DNA from: Exilibacterium tricleocarpae | Lineage (GTDB): Bacteria; Pseudomonadota; Gammaproteobacteria; Pseudomonadales; Cellvibrionaceae | Length of the DNA: 64,000 bases | Assembly (NCBI RefSeq): GCF_007004655.1 | Contig: NZ_ML660091.1 | Span: 124,001 to 188,000 of the forward strand | Direction: 5' to 3' | Part shown: in pieces, positions 53,462-62,472 of the stretch | How positions within the stretch are numbered: the first letter of the stretch is position 1 | How the letters are laid out: each line of letters opens with the position of its first letter | The notes under the pieces: model-generated | Told to the model about the DNA's origin: nothing | The model's database searches: none | What the model saw: only the letters and a program-made list of their open reading frames with translations | Program-made: the position numbers and the translations under genes

Positions 53462-54574
53462 TTACGGGTCGGTGGCGTCGTCGTTCACGTCGATCAGTTG
53501 ATTGCGGCCGATCTCGTAGACCGTAAACTGTTCCTGCAGCGTGCGGGTAAAATGATTGGCGTTGGCCGAATTCAGCACGGAAAAGCGCACGACGTAGTCG
53601 TCGGCAATCGAGATCAGTACCTTCATACCGCGGCGCAGAGACTTGATGCTGTCCGCTTCCAGTTCGTTGACGGCTTTGATCTGAAACTCGTTACGCAGCG
53701 AATCCCGAGCCTTGAAGCTGTCCCCTTCGACATAGAGCAACTCGGCGGTGCGCTTCTCGATGCTGTCCAACTCCTCATTGTCAAAAAACAAGACACCCAG
53801 CGGCACCTGTTCGTCGTCATCAAACATAATCAGGCAGCGGGCCTGGAACTCCGGCACCCGATCGAGCATATGGGTGGGCACATCGATAAGCTTGCGAAAG
53901 GCTTTGACTTTGATAATCCTGCGCTTGAGGTCTACCTGCTCGACTCTGCATATCTTGGTGTTTTCCGGCAGGTTCTGCTGCGAATCCAGTGCGCGGGAGG
54001 CGCGACTGAGGGACTTCTGCTCCGCAATCAGTCGCTGGGTCAGTGCGGTGACCTGTTCCTGCAGTGCTTTGTTGTCGGCTTCGAGGCGACGGATTTCTTT
54101 TTTCAACGCCCGGTCGCTCTCTTTGTCGCCGCCGTCTGTGGACCAAAACGCTTTTTTCGGATCGGTCAGGGTGGCTTCGTATTTGGCAATTTCGTCGTAG
54201 AAACTCTGCAGGACATGCCCGACTTTATTGGTTTGCGGCAATTCGAAACGGATACAGGGCAGGTATTCATTGACTCGGGCAGGTTGCGACTGCGGTTCCT
54301 CTTTATCGGGCACCCTGGCGCGGATTGAAAATACAAAGCTGTCGAGGCAGGAAAGGATGTTTTCCAGGTTGGATACATAGCCGTGGGCGTCGAGCACCGA
54401 TTTGATAATCGCGGCCGGGTTGGAAAATAAAACCTTGTCGACGGTTATATAAAAATATTTGCCCTCGCTGTCGTAGTCGACGGCGGAAAGGTTCTTGCTG
54501 AGCGAGGCCTTTGACAGGTCCGCGCCCTCTTCCTCCCATATGATCTGTAGCTTTTCTTTATCAAAGATAGCCAT
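53462..54574 (-). CDS. Unrecognised protein with central coiled coil, first gene of the MotAB-helicase operon
   Basis: 370 aa, no signal peptide or transmembrane helix. Residues 1-140: mixed alpha/beta (KLQIIWEEEGADLSKASLSK; YVSNLENILSCLDSFVFSIR). About 150-195: coiled coil (LKKEIRRLEADNKALQEQVT). About 205-360: beta-rich domain (RIIKVKAFRKLIDVPTHMLD; GMKVLISIADDYVVRFSVLN). No known family, nuclease or ATPase motif seen. It lies 18 bp before the MotA-like gene, and the group reads as one operon. A cytoplasmic sensor or adaptor that couples the stator to the helicase is a reasonable guess, but only from context. The promoter should lie in 54575-54926. Confidence 0.75.
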   Translation of the reverse strand: MAIFDKEKLQIIWEEEGADLSKASLSKNLSAVDYDSEGKYFYITVDKVLFSNPAAIIKSVLDAHGYVSNLENILSCLDSFVFSIRARVPDKEEPQSQPARVNEYLPCIRFELPQTNKVGHVLQSFYDEIAKYEATLTDPKKAFWSTDGGDKESDRALKKEIRRLEADNKALQEQVTALTQRLIAEQKSLSRASRALDSQQNLPENTKICRVEQVDLKRRIIKVKAFRKLIDVPTHMLDRVPEFQARCLIMFDDDEQVPLGVLFFDNEELDSIEKRTAELLYVEGDSFKARDSLRNEFQIKAVNELEADSIKSLRRGMKVLISIADDYVVRFSVLNSANANHFTRTLQEQFTVYEIGRNQLIDVNDDATDP

Positions 54575-54926
54575 AGTCTGCTGCTCGCGCGGTTTACCAA
54601 AACATATTGGTTTAAGTGCGGGAGTCTGAGAAAGGCTATCGCATCAGTGAAACATCGTTAACGTGTTTCCGGAGAGGTGACGATACAGTCCGGTGCCGGT
54701 CTTTTTCATCCTGACTTTTTCACCCTGATCAACCTGTCATCCGAGACATTTTCAGAGATTCCCTGCGGCAGACTATCACCAAATCTGCCGCGGGTTCTAA
54801 TGGTTTTGGGCGGCAGATGTCAAAAACCTGGGGCAGATCACAGTAGTAACCCGACGCCTGGAACAAAGCACGCCGGGTGTGATATCGGGAAGATGGACGG
54901 GGTTTGGCGGTGGCTTGCAGCGGCTG
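54575..54926. other. Gene-free stretch upstream of the MotAB-helicase operon
   Basis: 350 bp separating the operon start from the stop of the membrane-protein gene on the same strand. No gene, repeat or clear palindrome recognised; it must contain the operon promoter. Confidence 0.5.
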
Positions 54927-55607
54927 TCAAAATGGCTTGGTGGCCCCGAAAAACGCCACTGTGGCAATACCTATCCAATACACATAGGCCAGGTTGCGTC
55001 CTGTCTGTATGGATTTTTCCAGGGTGCTCTCCAGTACCGGGTCTTCTTTTTGCGCCAACTGCCGAAAGATCACCGTCCACTCGCGCATGATAAACCGCAG
55101 CTTCAGGCCGATCACCAACAGCAGTGCGTAAATCAACACCTTGGCGGAAAACCACTTCTGGCCCGTTTCGGCGTTAAAGGGTCCGTAGCCCATCAGTGAG
55201 GCGAAGCTGCTGATCAGCAACAGCGGAATCACGACAAAGCGAATGGCCTCGTCGATCCGGGTCAGGCGAATGCCGCGATCGGTCTCCCGGTAGACAAACG
55301 CCGCCCAGCACAGCCCCAGCCAGAACGCAAAGAACACCCAGGTGGCGATCAGGTAGCCGCCGCCAAACGGCTGTACACCCCAGATCACGCCCATATGCAG
55401 GCCCAGGGGCAGCAACAGAATGATACCGGTGCGGGCGAGAATATCGATCCGGTAGGCCGTTTCCATATGCCGGCGGCGTTCATCCATGGGCAGTTTGCGG
55501 TTTACCACGTTGTAGGAGGTCTGGAATACGCCCCATTCACCGCCCAGCCAGTAGACCATGGCGATAATGTGGAGCCACTTCAGTACGGCCAGCTCTGTGA
55601 TACCCAT
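54927..55607 (-). CDS. Multi-span membrane protein (CopD/DUF2269-like)
   Basis: 226 aa, with AAGGGGA nine bases before the ATG. Helices include AVLKWLHIIAMVYWLGGEWG, ILLLPLGLHMGVIWGVQPFG, YLIATWVFFAFWLGLCWAAF, AIRFVVIPLLLISSFASLMG and KVLIYALLLVIGLKLRFIM. Conserved His in the first two helices and the KWLHIIAMVYWLGG start resemble CopD/DUF2269-type membrane proteins, possibly heme- or copper-binding. It has no operon partner. Function unknown. Confidence 0.72.
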   Translation of the reverse strand: MGITELAVLKWLHIIAMVYWLGGEWGVFQTSYNVVNRKLPMDERRRHMETAYRIDILARTGIILLLPLGLHMGVIWGVQPFGGGYLIATWVFFAFWLGLCWAAFVYRETDRGIRLTRIDEAIRFVVIPLLLISSFASLMGYGPFNAETGQKWFSAKVLIYALLLVIGLKLRFIMREWTVIFRQLAQKEDPVLESTLEKSIQTGRNLAYVYWIGIATVAFFGATKPF

Positions 55608-55897
55608 CAGTATGTCCCCTTGTTCAGCGCTAATCCGGATTGCAGTAGCGAACCAGCATAGCCGCGCGTGTCGGCCTCGGCTTTAACAATTGTCAAATGC
55701 GGGGCTTTGCCATCGATGGCTGGTAACCTTGTCTGCCTCTCTGCAACTGGGTAAATTTTGTACCACTTCACCACCTGGTGACATGTCGGATAGACGCTGT
55801 CTGTATCTCCCGCACTCTCCAACCGGCACAGCTACCATCGGCCCCAGCGACCTTCGGCTTTACAGTCCTATTCTCCGGCAGACAACCTATGAGGGTG

Positions 55898-56926
55898 TTA
55901 GAGCGCGGCCGCCTGCTGCGCCGTCAATCCCACTTGCATCCAGCGCAGGTTCATACCCAAGCGCCGGGAACCCACCTCGGACCAGATATAGGTCACTGTC
56001 TTGCCACTGGCGTCTTCAATCAGCCCCAGTTTCAGAATGGGTTGGCGGGTGTTCTGGTAGGTCAACCTGGCCAGTTGCACCGAGTAGCCGGTTTTATTGC
56101 CGACGTCATCGAAGATGGGTACTATCTGACCCTCGTTGTGGATACTGAATTCTTTCACAAACACCCATTCCTCAGGGGCTGCATCGGGATCGACTTTCTG
56201 CCGTTGCAGCCCCATCCAGCCTTTGAAATAACGCACTTTACGGTTTTTATGCGGCTCGTCGCGGCCGAATATTTTATTGCCTCCGGCGTCGTAGGCTTTG
56301 TCGCCGATCCAGATTTCCGTTGCCGTCAGTCGCAAGGTGTCGGTGATGTAGATTTCTTTCTTCGACCGCGTTGAATAGAAGTGGCAGGCCTGCGCCTGCA
56401 TATGGCCATCGAAATACTCGCCGTTGTATTTCCAGTAGACTTCACAGCCCGGCACCGTGCGCAGCTCCTCGAGCGTAATCGCCCGGATCAGATCCGGGTT
56501 GCGATCGGTATAGCGATATTTGTGCTCTTCCTTGAAACTGTAAATCGTTAACTGTATTGCCCCTTGGCGCGGGTTTTGAGTGAAATGGTAGAGGCGCTGG
56601 CGATACACCGCTTCGTAATCACCGTCGGTGTACTGCTTTACGAAGTAGGTATGCGTGCCGATATTGGGCGCCGAGACCGGCAGGAAAATATGGTGGATAT
56701 GTTCGTGCAGGGCATCGCCCTCCAGGCCGTCAACCTGTTGTTGCCAGACCTGTTCGTAGTTGTTGTACTCGCCGCCAAACCAGCTTAGCAAACGCGCGAA
56801 ATCCGCCTCCAGGCTCTGCTCGCCAACGGCTTTGCCGGTCTGGCCCGCAGGGCCGGCGCAACCGGCTGTAACTGCCAGTAGTAGTAGTGCCGCGGTCGCG
56901 GCCCCAAATACGGTTCTGCGAGTCAT
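55898..56926 (-). CDS. CpeT/CpcT-like lipoprotein
   Basis: 342 aa from ATG 56926, with AGGGG six bases upstream; the frame is open to 57160 but without signal. Lipoprotein-like signal peptide (FGAATAALLLLAVTAGC, Cys near residue 23). The mature part matches the CpeT/CpcT fold: FARLLSWFGGEYNNYEQVWQ near 40, HIFLPVSAPNIGTHTYFVKQ near 75, QRLYHFTQNP, then GCEVYWKYNGEYFDGHMQAQ near 180. CpeT/CpcT proteins of cyanobacteria attach bilins to phycobiliproteins; this organism shows no phycobiliprotein, so the role here is unknown. About 110 residues extend beyond the usual domain. Confidence 0.8.
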   Translation of the reverse strand: MTRRTVFGAATAALLLLAVTAGCAGPAGQTGKAVGEQSLEADFARLLSWFGGEYNNYEQVWQQQVDGLEGDALHEHIHHIFLPVSAPNIGTHTYFVKQYTDGDYEAVYRQRLYHFTQNPRQGAIQLTIYSFKEEHKYRYTDRNPDLIRAITLEELRTVPGCEVYWKYNGEYFDGHMQAQACHFYSTRSKKEIYITDTLRLTATEIWIGDKAYDAGGNKIFGRDEPHKNRKVRYFKGWMGLQRQKVDPDAAPEEWVFVKEFSIHNEGQIVPIFDDVGNKTGYSVQLARLTYQNTRQPILKLGLIEDASGKTVTYIWSEVGSRRLGMNLRWMQVGLTAQQAAAL

Positions 56927-57267
56927 TGCTACCCCTGCTCTCTCAATTGAATTTGATATAAATGATAAGCCGTTACGATAGTCGGGCCGACGACTAATTA
57001 GGACAGTACAATAAAATTTATTGTTATGTCTATAGGTCTTTTGTGGTGAATCGTGGCGTCGATAGATATGCCCGCTATTTACCCTGTCATACCGCAAGTG
57101 TCCGGCCGCAGTGACTCCACTTCCGGGTCCCCTGCATTTAGCGGCAAGGATAAGGATCATGGTTACGCAGTCTGCATCTCAGCCAACACAGCCCTTACAC
57201 CAAAGAGGATGGCGCATTGATTTATGTCAAAGTTGGCCACCTAGGTTAACAACGGCCGAGTAGCAAC
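56927..57267. other. Gene-free stretch
   Basis: No gene, RNA or repeat recognised. It presumably contains the promoter of the CpeT-like gene near its left end. Confidence 0.4.
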
Positions 57268-57277
57268 GGGACGCCTG

Positions 57278-57511
57278 GAATGGCACTGCTTTAAGCAAAT
57301 TTGCGCAGTTTATCGACCTCCACACTATCCCTAACGATCTTGGTTAAGAATATCGGAAGTAGGTTTACCGCTGGGTGGGGCTTTCAGAAACTCTCGACAG
57401 CAGGGATGCTGTCGGGAAATCCCCAGGGATGGGTTCACGATGTGTTTCTGAAAGCCCCACCCAGCGGTAAACCGGCCAATTAGCACACTTTTGCTTAAAG
57501 CAGTGCCATTC
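57278..57511. mobile_element. MITE-like element (hairpin repeat copy 4) with flanking direct repeats
   Basis: 234 bp bounded by 22-bp terminal inverted repeats (57278-57299 and 57490-57511) that begin GAATGGCACTGCTTTAAGC. It is flanked by the perfect 10-bp direct repeat GGGACGCCTG (57268-57277 and 57512-57521), as expected of a target-site duplication. Inside are 30-bp perfect arms (57362-57391 and 57443-57472) with GGGGCTTTCAGAAAC, and a central stem CGACAGCA-GGGA-TGCTGTCG (57395-57414). It encodes no transposase, so it would be moved in trans. Confidence 0.75.
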
Positions 57512-57633
57512 GGGACGCCTGCAACTTAGCAACTTAGTGCACAGAAACTCATTATCCGGTAGTGTTTGCCGAGTAGATACGATAACTGTCGGCGCTCGAT
57601 CCTTGTTATGGAATCATTTAACGTTTAATCGCT

Positions 57634-57709
57634 TAAGTTGCTGGGTTGCAGGCGTCCCCCAGGTATTGGGCGTCTAAGTTGCTGGGTTGCAGGCGTCCCC
57701 CAGGTATTG
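57634..57709. repeat. 35-bp direct repeat, period 41 bp
   Basis: TAAGTTGCTGGGTTGCAGGC... occurs at 57634-57668 and 57675-57709 as identical copies. The reverse complement (23 of 25 matches) occurs at 57512-57536, immediately beside the mobile element. The second copy ends six bases before the stop of the GH3 gene. Confidence 0.8.
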
Positions 57710-57715
57710 CAACCA

Positions 57716-60253
57716 CTATAGCGTGCAGCCGGCATCGGCCTGGCCGGGCACCAGTTTGACATGACTGAGCTGAAGGCTTAACGGGCCCGCCGCCTGCACT
57801 TCCAACGGCACATTGACACTGGCCATATCCGTGCCGGCTCGGGCGAAACAACTGAGTTTCAAGTGTGCCAGTTGCCACCCCCGGTTAAGTTTGCCGGCGA
57901 GCTGCTCGGTGATGTTGACACCACCGGCGCAATCAGGACCGCAGCCCAGACTGAGCCGGGTCTGACTGACACCAGCGCCGATAACCTGATAACCGATTTC
58001 CAGCGCCACGCCGTCAGCGGCTTGCCCTGACAGATCAATCGGTTCGCCTTCGATGGATAGCTGCGCCCGCCCCCTCCAGACAAACAAGCTGGTGTCTTCC
58101 TGGGTTTTGTGATCGACAGCGGTGGCCGCCAGCGCGCCGGTGGGACTCAGCGCCTTGCCGGTGGTTACCTGTACGGTGCCGCCGGTATCCCTGATCACCA
58201 GCCGCCAGGGGGCGACCGGATCGCCGGTGCTCAGGAAACTGTCGGCCAGGCCGGCGCGCACCGCCAGTTGCGGGTCCTCCGACAAGGTGCCGAGACTGAC
58301 GCGATCGCTGTAGGTAAGTCCCCCACCGTAGGCAAACAGCGGATTGTAATCGGCGTCGCCGATATTGACGGCGGTTTGACTGGCGCTGCGGGGCCAGGAA
58401 AACGACAGCTTGCCGGTAAAATCATGCTGTATGCCGCCGTCCGGCCCACGCAACAAAACATCGGCTACCCCACCGCCCTCGGTACCCGGCAGCCAGGCCG
58501 CCACAAACGCATCGGCGGCGTTGATTTCAGGATTTACCCACAGGGCGCGACCGGACAGCAATACCGCCACCGTGGGAATACCCGCAGCTTTGAATTTTTG
58601 CAACAGCGCCAGGCCGGTTTGCCCGGGCAGGTCCAGATGGGCCCGGTCGCCCTGGTATTCCGCGTAGGGGTCCTCACCAAACACCACCACAGCCACATCG
58701 GGCTTGATACTGTAGTCCCCCTCTTCGCTTAACACCGCAGTGCCGCCGGCGGCGCTTACCTGCCGGCGGATGCCCGCATAAATAGACGTGCCGTTGGGAA
58801 AATGCGCATTGCTGTTGCCCGTCCCCTGCCAGGAGAGGGTCCAGCCGCCGCTCTGCTTGCCGATATTATCGGCACCGTCGCCGGCAACCAGTATGCGCGC
58901 AGTGGGCGACACCGGTAGCAGTTGCCCCTCGTTCTTGAGCAGCACCAGTGATTGTCTCACTGCCCGACGCGCCAGTTGACGGTGAGCCGGCGCGCCGAGT
59001 AACTCGTAGCGCCCGGCGTATTGACGCTTGGAAGGCAGGCCGGCATCGAATAAACCGGCCCTGAATTTCACCCGCAGAATGCGGCTCACCGCCTGGTCCA
59101 GACGCTGCTCGCTGATGGTGCCTTCTCTGACTTGAGCCAGGGTATTGGCAAACAACCCGCGCCAGCTATCCGGCGCCATAAACATATCAATGCCGTTGTT
59201 AAACGCCGCGGCACAGGAGACGTTGCTGCAACCCGCTACCTGCCCGTGACCGTTCCAGTCGCCCACGACAAAACCGTCGAAGCCCATCTGCTGTACCAGC
59301 ACGTCGGTCAACAAGGCTTTGTGGCCGTGCAGTTTGCGCCCGTGCCAACTGTTAAACGACGCCATCACCACCTGCACGCCGTGCCTGATCGCCACCGGAT
59401 AACCGGCGCCCTGGACATCCCGCAACGCCGCTTCGCTGGAGCGGTTATCTCCCTGGTCGCGCCCGTCGACAGTACCGCCGTCGCCGATAAAGTGTTTGGC
59501 CGTGGCGATCAATTGCGTATCGCCGAGAAAGTCGTCGCTGCCGATAGCGCCTTGAATGCCCTCCACCAAACGGCCGGCATAGGCTTTGACGATAGCCGGG
59601 TCCTCGGAGTAGCTCTCGTAGGTGCGCCCCCAGCGGTCATCGCGCACCACGGCAATGGTGGGGGCAAACGTCCAGTCGAGCCCGGTCACCAGCATCTCGG
59701 TGACGGTCGCGCGACCGATCGCGTACATGAGGTCGGGATCATTGGCGGCCCCAAGGCCGATATTGTGGGGGAAGATGGTGGCACCGACGATATTGTTGTG
59801 ACCGTGTACCGCGTCTGTACCCCAGAGCGTCGGAATGCCGGCGCCGCCATCCCCGGTATCGGTAGAGGCCTGCCAAAATTCATCCGCCAGTGCCAACCAG
59901 GCCGACGCCGGTGCCCGGTTGTCACCACCTGGTGCCGAGTTGCCGCCGTTCAGTATCGAGCCGAGGTGGTATTCTCTGACTTCGGCGGGCGTGACCGAGG
60001 CGATATCGGCCTGAATCACCTGGCCGACTTTTTCCTCGAGCGTCATACGTGCGAGTAGTGCTGCGATCTGCTGCTCGAGCGCCGGGTCCTGCGGCAACGG
60101 CGGTGACTGCTGCGGCCAAATAGCCGGATTGATACGCGGCGCCGGCGCAGCACCGGCGGCCTGGTGGCTGTCGAGCCGGGGACTTTCGCTCCGCTCGCCG
60201 CTACAGCCCAGCACTAGAACTACAAGGCCTACAAAATAGAGAAGAGTACGCAT
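57716..60253 (-). CDS. GH3 exo-beta-glucosidase/glucanase lipoprotein
   Basis: 845 aa. Lipoprotein signal (LLYFVGLVVLVLGC, Cys about residue 17). GH3 N-terminal domain (about 50-410): LARMTLEEKVGQVIQADIAS, PTLWGTDAVHGHNNIVGATI, AKHFIGDGGTVDGRDQGDNR and GFVVGDWNGHGQVAGC, where the Asp of GDWN (about residue 332) is the expected nucleophile. GH3 C-terminal domain (about 440-640): VRQSLVLLKNEGQLLPV and GDRAHLDLPGQTGLALLQKF. A further beta-sandwich of about 190 residues ends the protein, as in marine ExoP-type enzymes. It cleaves glucose from cello- or beta-1,3/1,4-gluco-oligosaccharides at the outer membrane or periplasm. It lies 148 bp after the GH9 gene. Confidence 0.92.
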   Translation of the reverse strand: MRTLLYFVGLVVLVLGCSGERSESPRLDSHQAAGAAPAPRINPAIWPQQSPPLPQDPALEQQIAALLARMTLEEKVGQVIQADIASVTPAEVREYHLGSILNGGNSAPGGDNRAPASAWLALADEFWQASTDTGDGGAGIPTLWGTDAVHGHNNIVGATIFPHNIGLGAANDPDLMYAIGRATVTEMLVTGLDWTFAPTIAVVRDDRWGRTYESYSEDPAIVKAYAGRLVEGIQGAIGSDDFLGDTQLIATAKHFIGDGGTVDGRDQGDNRSSEAALRDVQGAGYPVAIRHGVQVVMASFNSWHGRKLHGHKALLTDVLVQQMGFDGFVVGDWNGHGQVAGCSNVSCAAAFNNGIDMFMAPDSWRGLFANTLAQVREGTISEQRLDQAVSRILRVKFRAGLFDAGLPSKRQYAGRYELLGAPAHRQLARRAVRQSLVLLKNEGQLLPVSPTARILVAGDGADNIGKQSGGWTLSWQGTGNSNAHFPNGTSIYAGIRRQVSAAGGTAVLSEEGDYSIKPDVAVVVFGEDPYAEYQGDRAHLDLPGQTGLALLQKFKAAGIPTVAVLLSGRALWVNPEINAADAFVAAWLPGTEGGGVADVLLRGPDGGIQHDFTGKLSFSWPRSASQTAVNIGDADYNPLFAYGGGLTYSDRVSLGTLSEDPQLAVRAGLADSFLSTGDPVAPWRLVIRDTGGTVQVTTGKALSPTGALAATAVDHKTQEDTSLFVWRGRAQLSIEGEPIDLSGQAADGVALEIGYQVIGAGVSQTRLSLGCGPDCAGGVNITEQLAGKLNRGWQLAHLKLSCFARAGTDMASVNVPLEVQAAGPLSLQLSHVKLVPGQADAGCTL

Positions 60254-60401
60254 TCTTAAAAAATCCTGTTGTCGTTATGGTTGACTGACGGGAGCGCCGC
60301 TGCGTCTGTCATGAATGTCGCTGCGCCTGTCATCGACACCTCCCGGTCGCGTCCGTTTGAACTGAGCCGGCTGCAAAAGGCGAAGAAAGGGATAAATAGC
60401 G

Positions 60402-62204
60402 TCACCAGCTTATCGCCTCCAAAGCCCCACTGACATAAACCAGCGGCGCGTTCCAATTGATGGCAACTTCATTGGTGCTGTAGCTGCACCAGTCGTCGAG
60501 ATAGGAGGCGCCCGGCAGGTCGGAGGGGTAGCTGCAACCATCCTGTTGGCCGGCGTGCGGCCCGCCCGCCAACCAGCCCGGCACCGGCTCCACCACGTTA
60601 TCGGCGGCGGAGGGCCGGTGGTGAACATGCTGTGGACTGCGCTGGCCGATACCGGTAACAAAACTCATCGCCAGTGCATTGCGGCCCAAGACGTAATCCA
60701 GGTTTGCCAAGGCCGCGTGCAGGTAGTCGATACGGCGGGTATGGCGGTAAGCTTGAATCAATACCAGACTCTGGTTCAGCGCCACGGCATTGCTGCCCCA
60801 GACAAAGTCACCGGCGCCGCCGCCCATCGCAACACCGTAGGCGGAAGTTACGGCACCGTCGCGCAGCGTATCCGCCAGATTCAGCAAGGCCGCGCGCAGG
60901 CCGTCAATATCGGCAGCGCCGCTCAGATGCTGCTGGTGATGCAGCAGCGAGACGTATGCAAGCGTATCTACCCGGGTCCAGCTCGGGACACCCAGCGCCA
61001 GACCGGACGCCGCCCGGTAACGGGTGAACTCGGTGTAATAGCTGTCGTCGTTCGAGGCGATATAGAGTTCGGCCGCAGCCCAGGCAAATTCGTCGTCAAA
61101 ACCGGGAAACGCATAGGTGCCGGTGTTGATATCCGGCGGCTGCACATAGGGTTGGTCGGGGTGATCCTGGGCCCACTGCCAGGCTCGCTCTGCGGCCTCG
61201 GCGCAGGTAGCGGCGAAGCCGGGCAGTTCCGCGTCGTAATCGGCAAACACCCGACTTGCCACGGCCATCACCGCGGCAAAGTTGAGCGCCGCAGCGGTAG
61301 ACTTTTGCACCACATAGCGCGCGGCGGTGGCCCGATGCGGCATCACCCGGTCGGAAAATCGCAAAGTGGTAAGCTTGTGATACACGCCGCCATCGGCCGG
61401 GTCCTGCATGCTCAGCATCCAACGAATGTTCCACAGCGCTTCGTCCAGAATATCCGGCAGACTGTTACCGCTCTCGGGAATGGCGCCTTCCCGAGCGGCG
61501 TAATATTGGGGAAAGTGTTCGTAGGCCGCCAACAGGGTAAAGGTGGCAATCCCCGAGTTGACGATATATTTGTTGTAGTCGCCGGCGTCGTACCAGCCCA
61601 TCGGCGCGCTGATCAAAGTGCCCTCCGGCCTGCTGACCGACGCGGCTGAACTGTGCACGGCGACCGCGGTGTCCGGATGCCCGGCGGGCCGTGCCCAGCG
61701 ATCGGCGTAAAACGCGGTCAGCTCGATACCGCTGCGATTGAAATAAAACGCCTTTAGCGCCGAGCGGTTCAGTTCATTGTGCACGTTATCGGCAATGGTG
61801 AAAGGATCGGACGGCTGCAGTCCTTCCACCTGCAGGCGATAGCGCCCGGCGTCGGTATAAGAAGAGAAATCGGCCAGGCGCACACGACCCTGTGCGTGGG
61901 GCCAGCGCCGGGCAACGGACAGGTCGCCGCGAAAAACTTCCTTGTCATCGAGCGTAACAAGGGCAAAGGTTTCGGCTGCAGCTGCGGTCTCTGGAACTGG
62001 CACTGGAACGGGTACTGCGGCAATTTTGGGGCCGCCGGTGTAAAACCCGATCTGGTTGAGGCTGATGGCCTGCTCGGGCGCGGTGGGTACACCCCCGCCT
62101 ACCGGTGCCGCGGGATCGGCGCCGGACGAACTGCCGCCGCCGCAGGCGGCGAGACAGGCAACAACAAGGGGGCAGGCAATCAAGCACAGTATTCGATGAT
62201 TCAC
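60402..62204 (-). CDS. GH9 endoglucanase-type lipoprotein
   Basis: 600 aa from a GTG at 62204, eight bases after GGAG; the frame is open to a TTG at 62228 with no better signal. Lipobox VVACLAAC (Cys about 21), Ser/Gly/Pro linker, N-terminal Ig-like CelD_N domain (about 45-140), then the GH9 (alpha/alpha)6 barrel: MGWYDAGDYNKYIVNSGIA near 205 (DAGD, catalytic base), SGNSLPDILDEALWNIRWML, VLGRNALAMSFVTGIGQRSP, PQHVHHRPS, and CSYSTNEVAINWNAPLVY near 578 (catalytic Glu in NE). It cleaves internal beta-1,4 (or mixed) glucan bonds. With GH3 downstream and a membrane AraC regulator upstream it forms a small glucan-utilisation locus. Confidence 0.92.
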   Translation of the reverse strand: MNHRILCLIACPLVVACLAACGGGSSSGADPAAPVGGGVPTAPEQAISLNQIGFYTGGPKIAAVPVPVPVPETAAAAETFALVTLDDKEVFRGDLSVARRWPHAQGRVRLADFSSYTDAGRYRLQVEGLQPSDPFTIADNVHNELNRSALKAFYFNRSGIELTAFYADRWARPAGHPDTAVAVHSSAASVSRPEGTLISAPMGWYDAGDYNKYIVNSGIATFTLLAAYEHFPQYYAAREGAIPESGNSLPDILDEALWNIRWMLSMQDPADGGVYHKLTTLRFSDRVMPHRATAARYVVQKSTAAALNFAAVMAVASRVFADYDAELPGFAATCAEAAERAWQWAQDHPDQPYVQPPDINTGTYAFPGFDDEFAWAAAELYIASNDDSYYTEFTRYRAASGLALGVPSWTRVDTLAYVSLLHHQQHLSGAADIDGLRAALLNLADTLRDGAVTSAYGVAMGGGAGDFVWGSNAVALNQSLVLIQAYRHTRRIDYLHAALANLDYVLGRNALAMSFVTGIGQRSPQHVHHRPSAADNVVEPVPGWLAGGPHAGQQDGCSYPSDLPGASYLDDWCSYSTNEVAINWNAPLVYVSGALEAISW

Positions 62205-62472
62205 GGTAATCACTCCAGCGGACTCCAATCCGGTGCAACTAACTAATGGGCGCTATTCAGTATCATTATTCACTGCCTCTGGACGACCTGCGGCGCTGCG
62301 GCTGTGGTCCGGCGTTCAGCGACGGTGAAGCCGGGTACCGGCGCGGCGTCTAGTGCCATTTTGCCATCATGCTAACGAGCCCGCCGGCGCCGGTCGTCCC
62401 AGATTGTGCAAAACACCGAAACTGGGGCGTTCCGGGCGGGCCACTTACCCGCCCGGGCCGGCGGCGGGGGTG

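Noticed and set aside
46036-54574. Annotating the locus as a canonical Zorya system
   Set aside because: The MotA-like protein lacks the ZorA tail, the helicase is SF1 rather than SNF2-type, and ZorC/ZorE are absent, so only a resemblance is claimed.
57634-57709. CRISPR-like repeat
   Set aside because: Only two direct copies with a 6-bp gap, no spacers of proper length and no cas genes.
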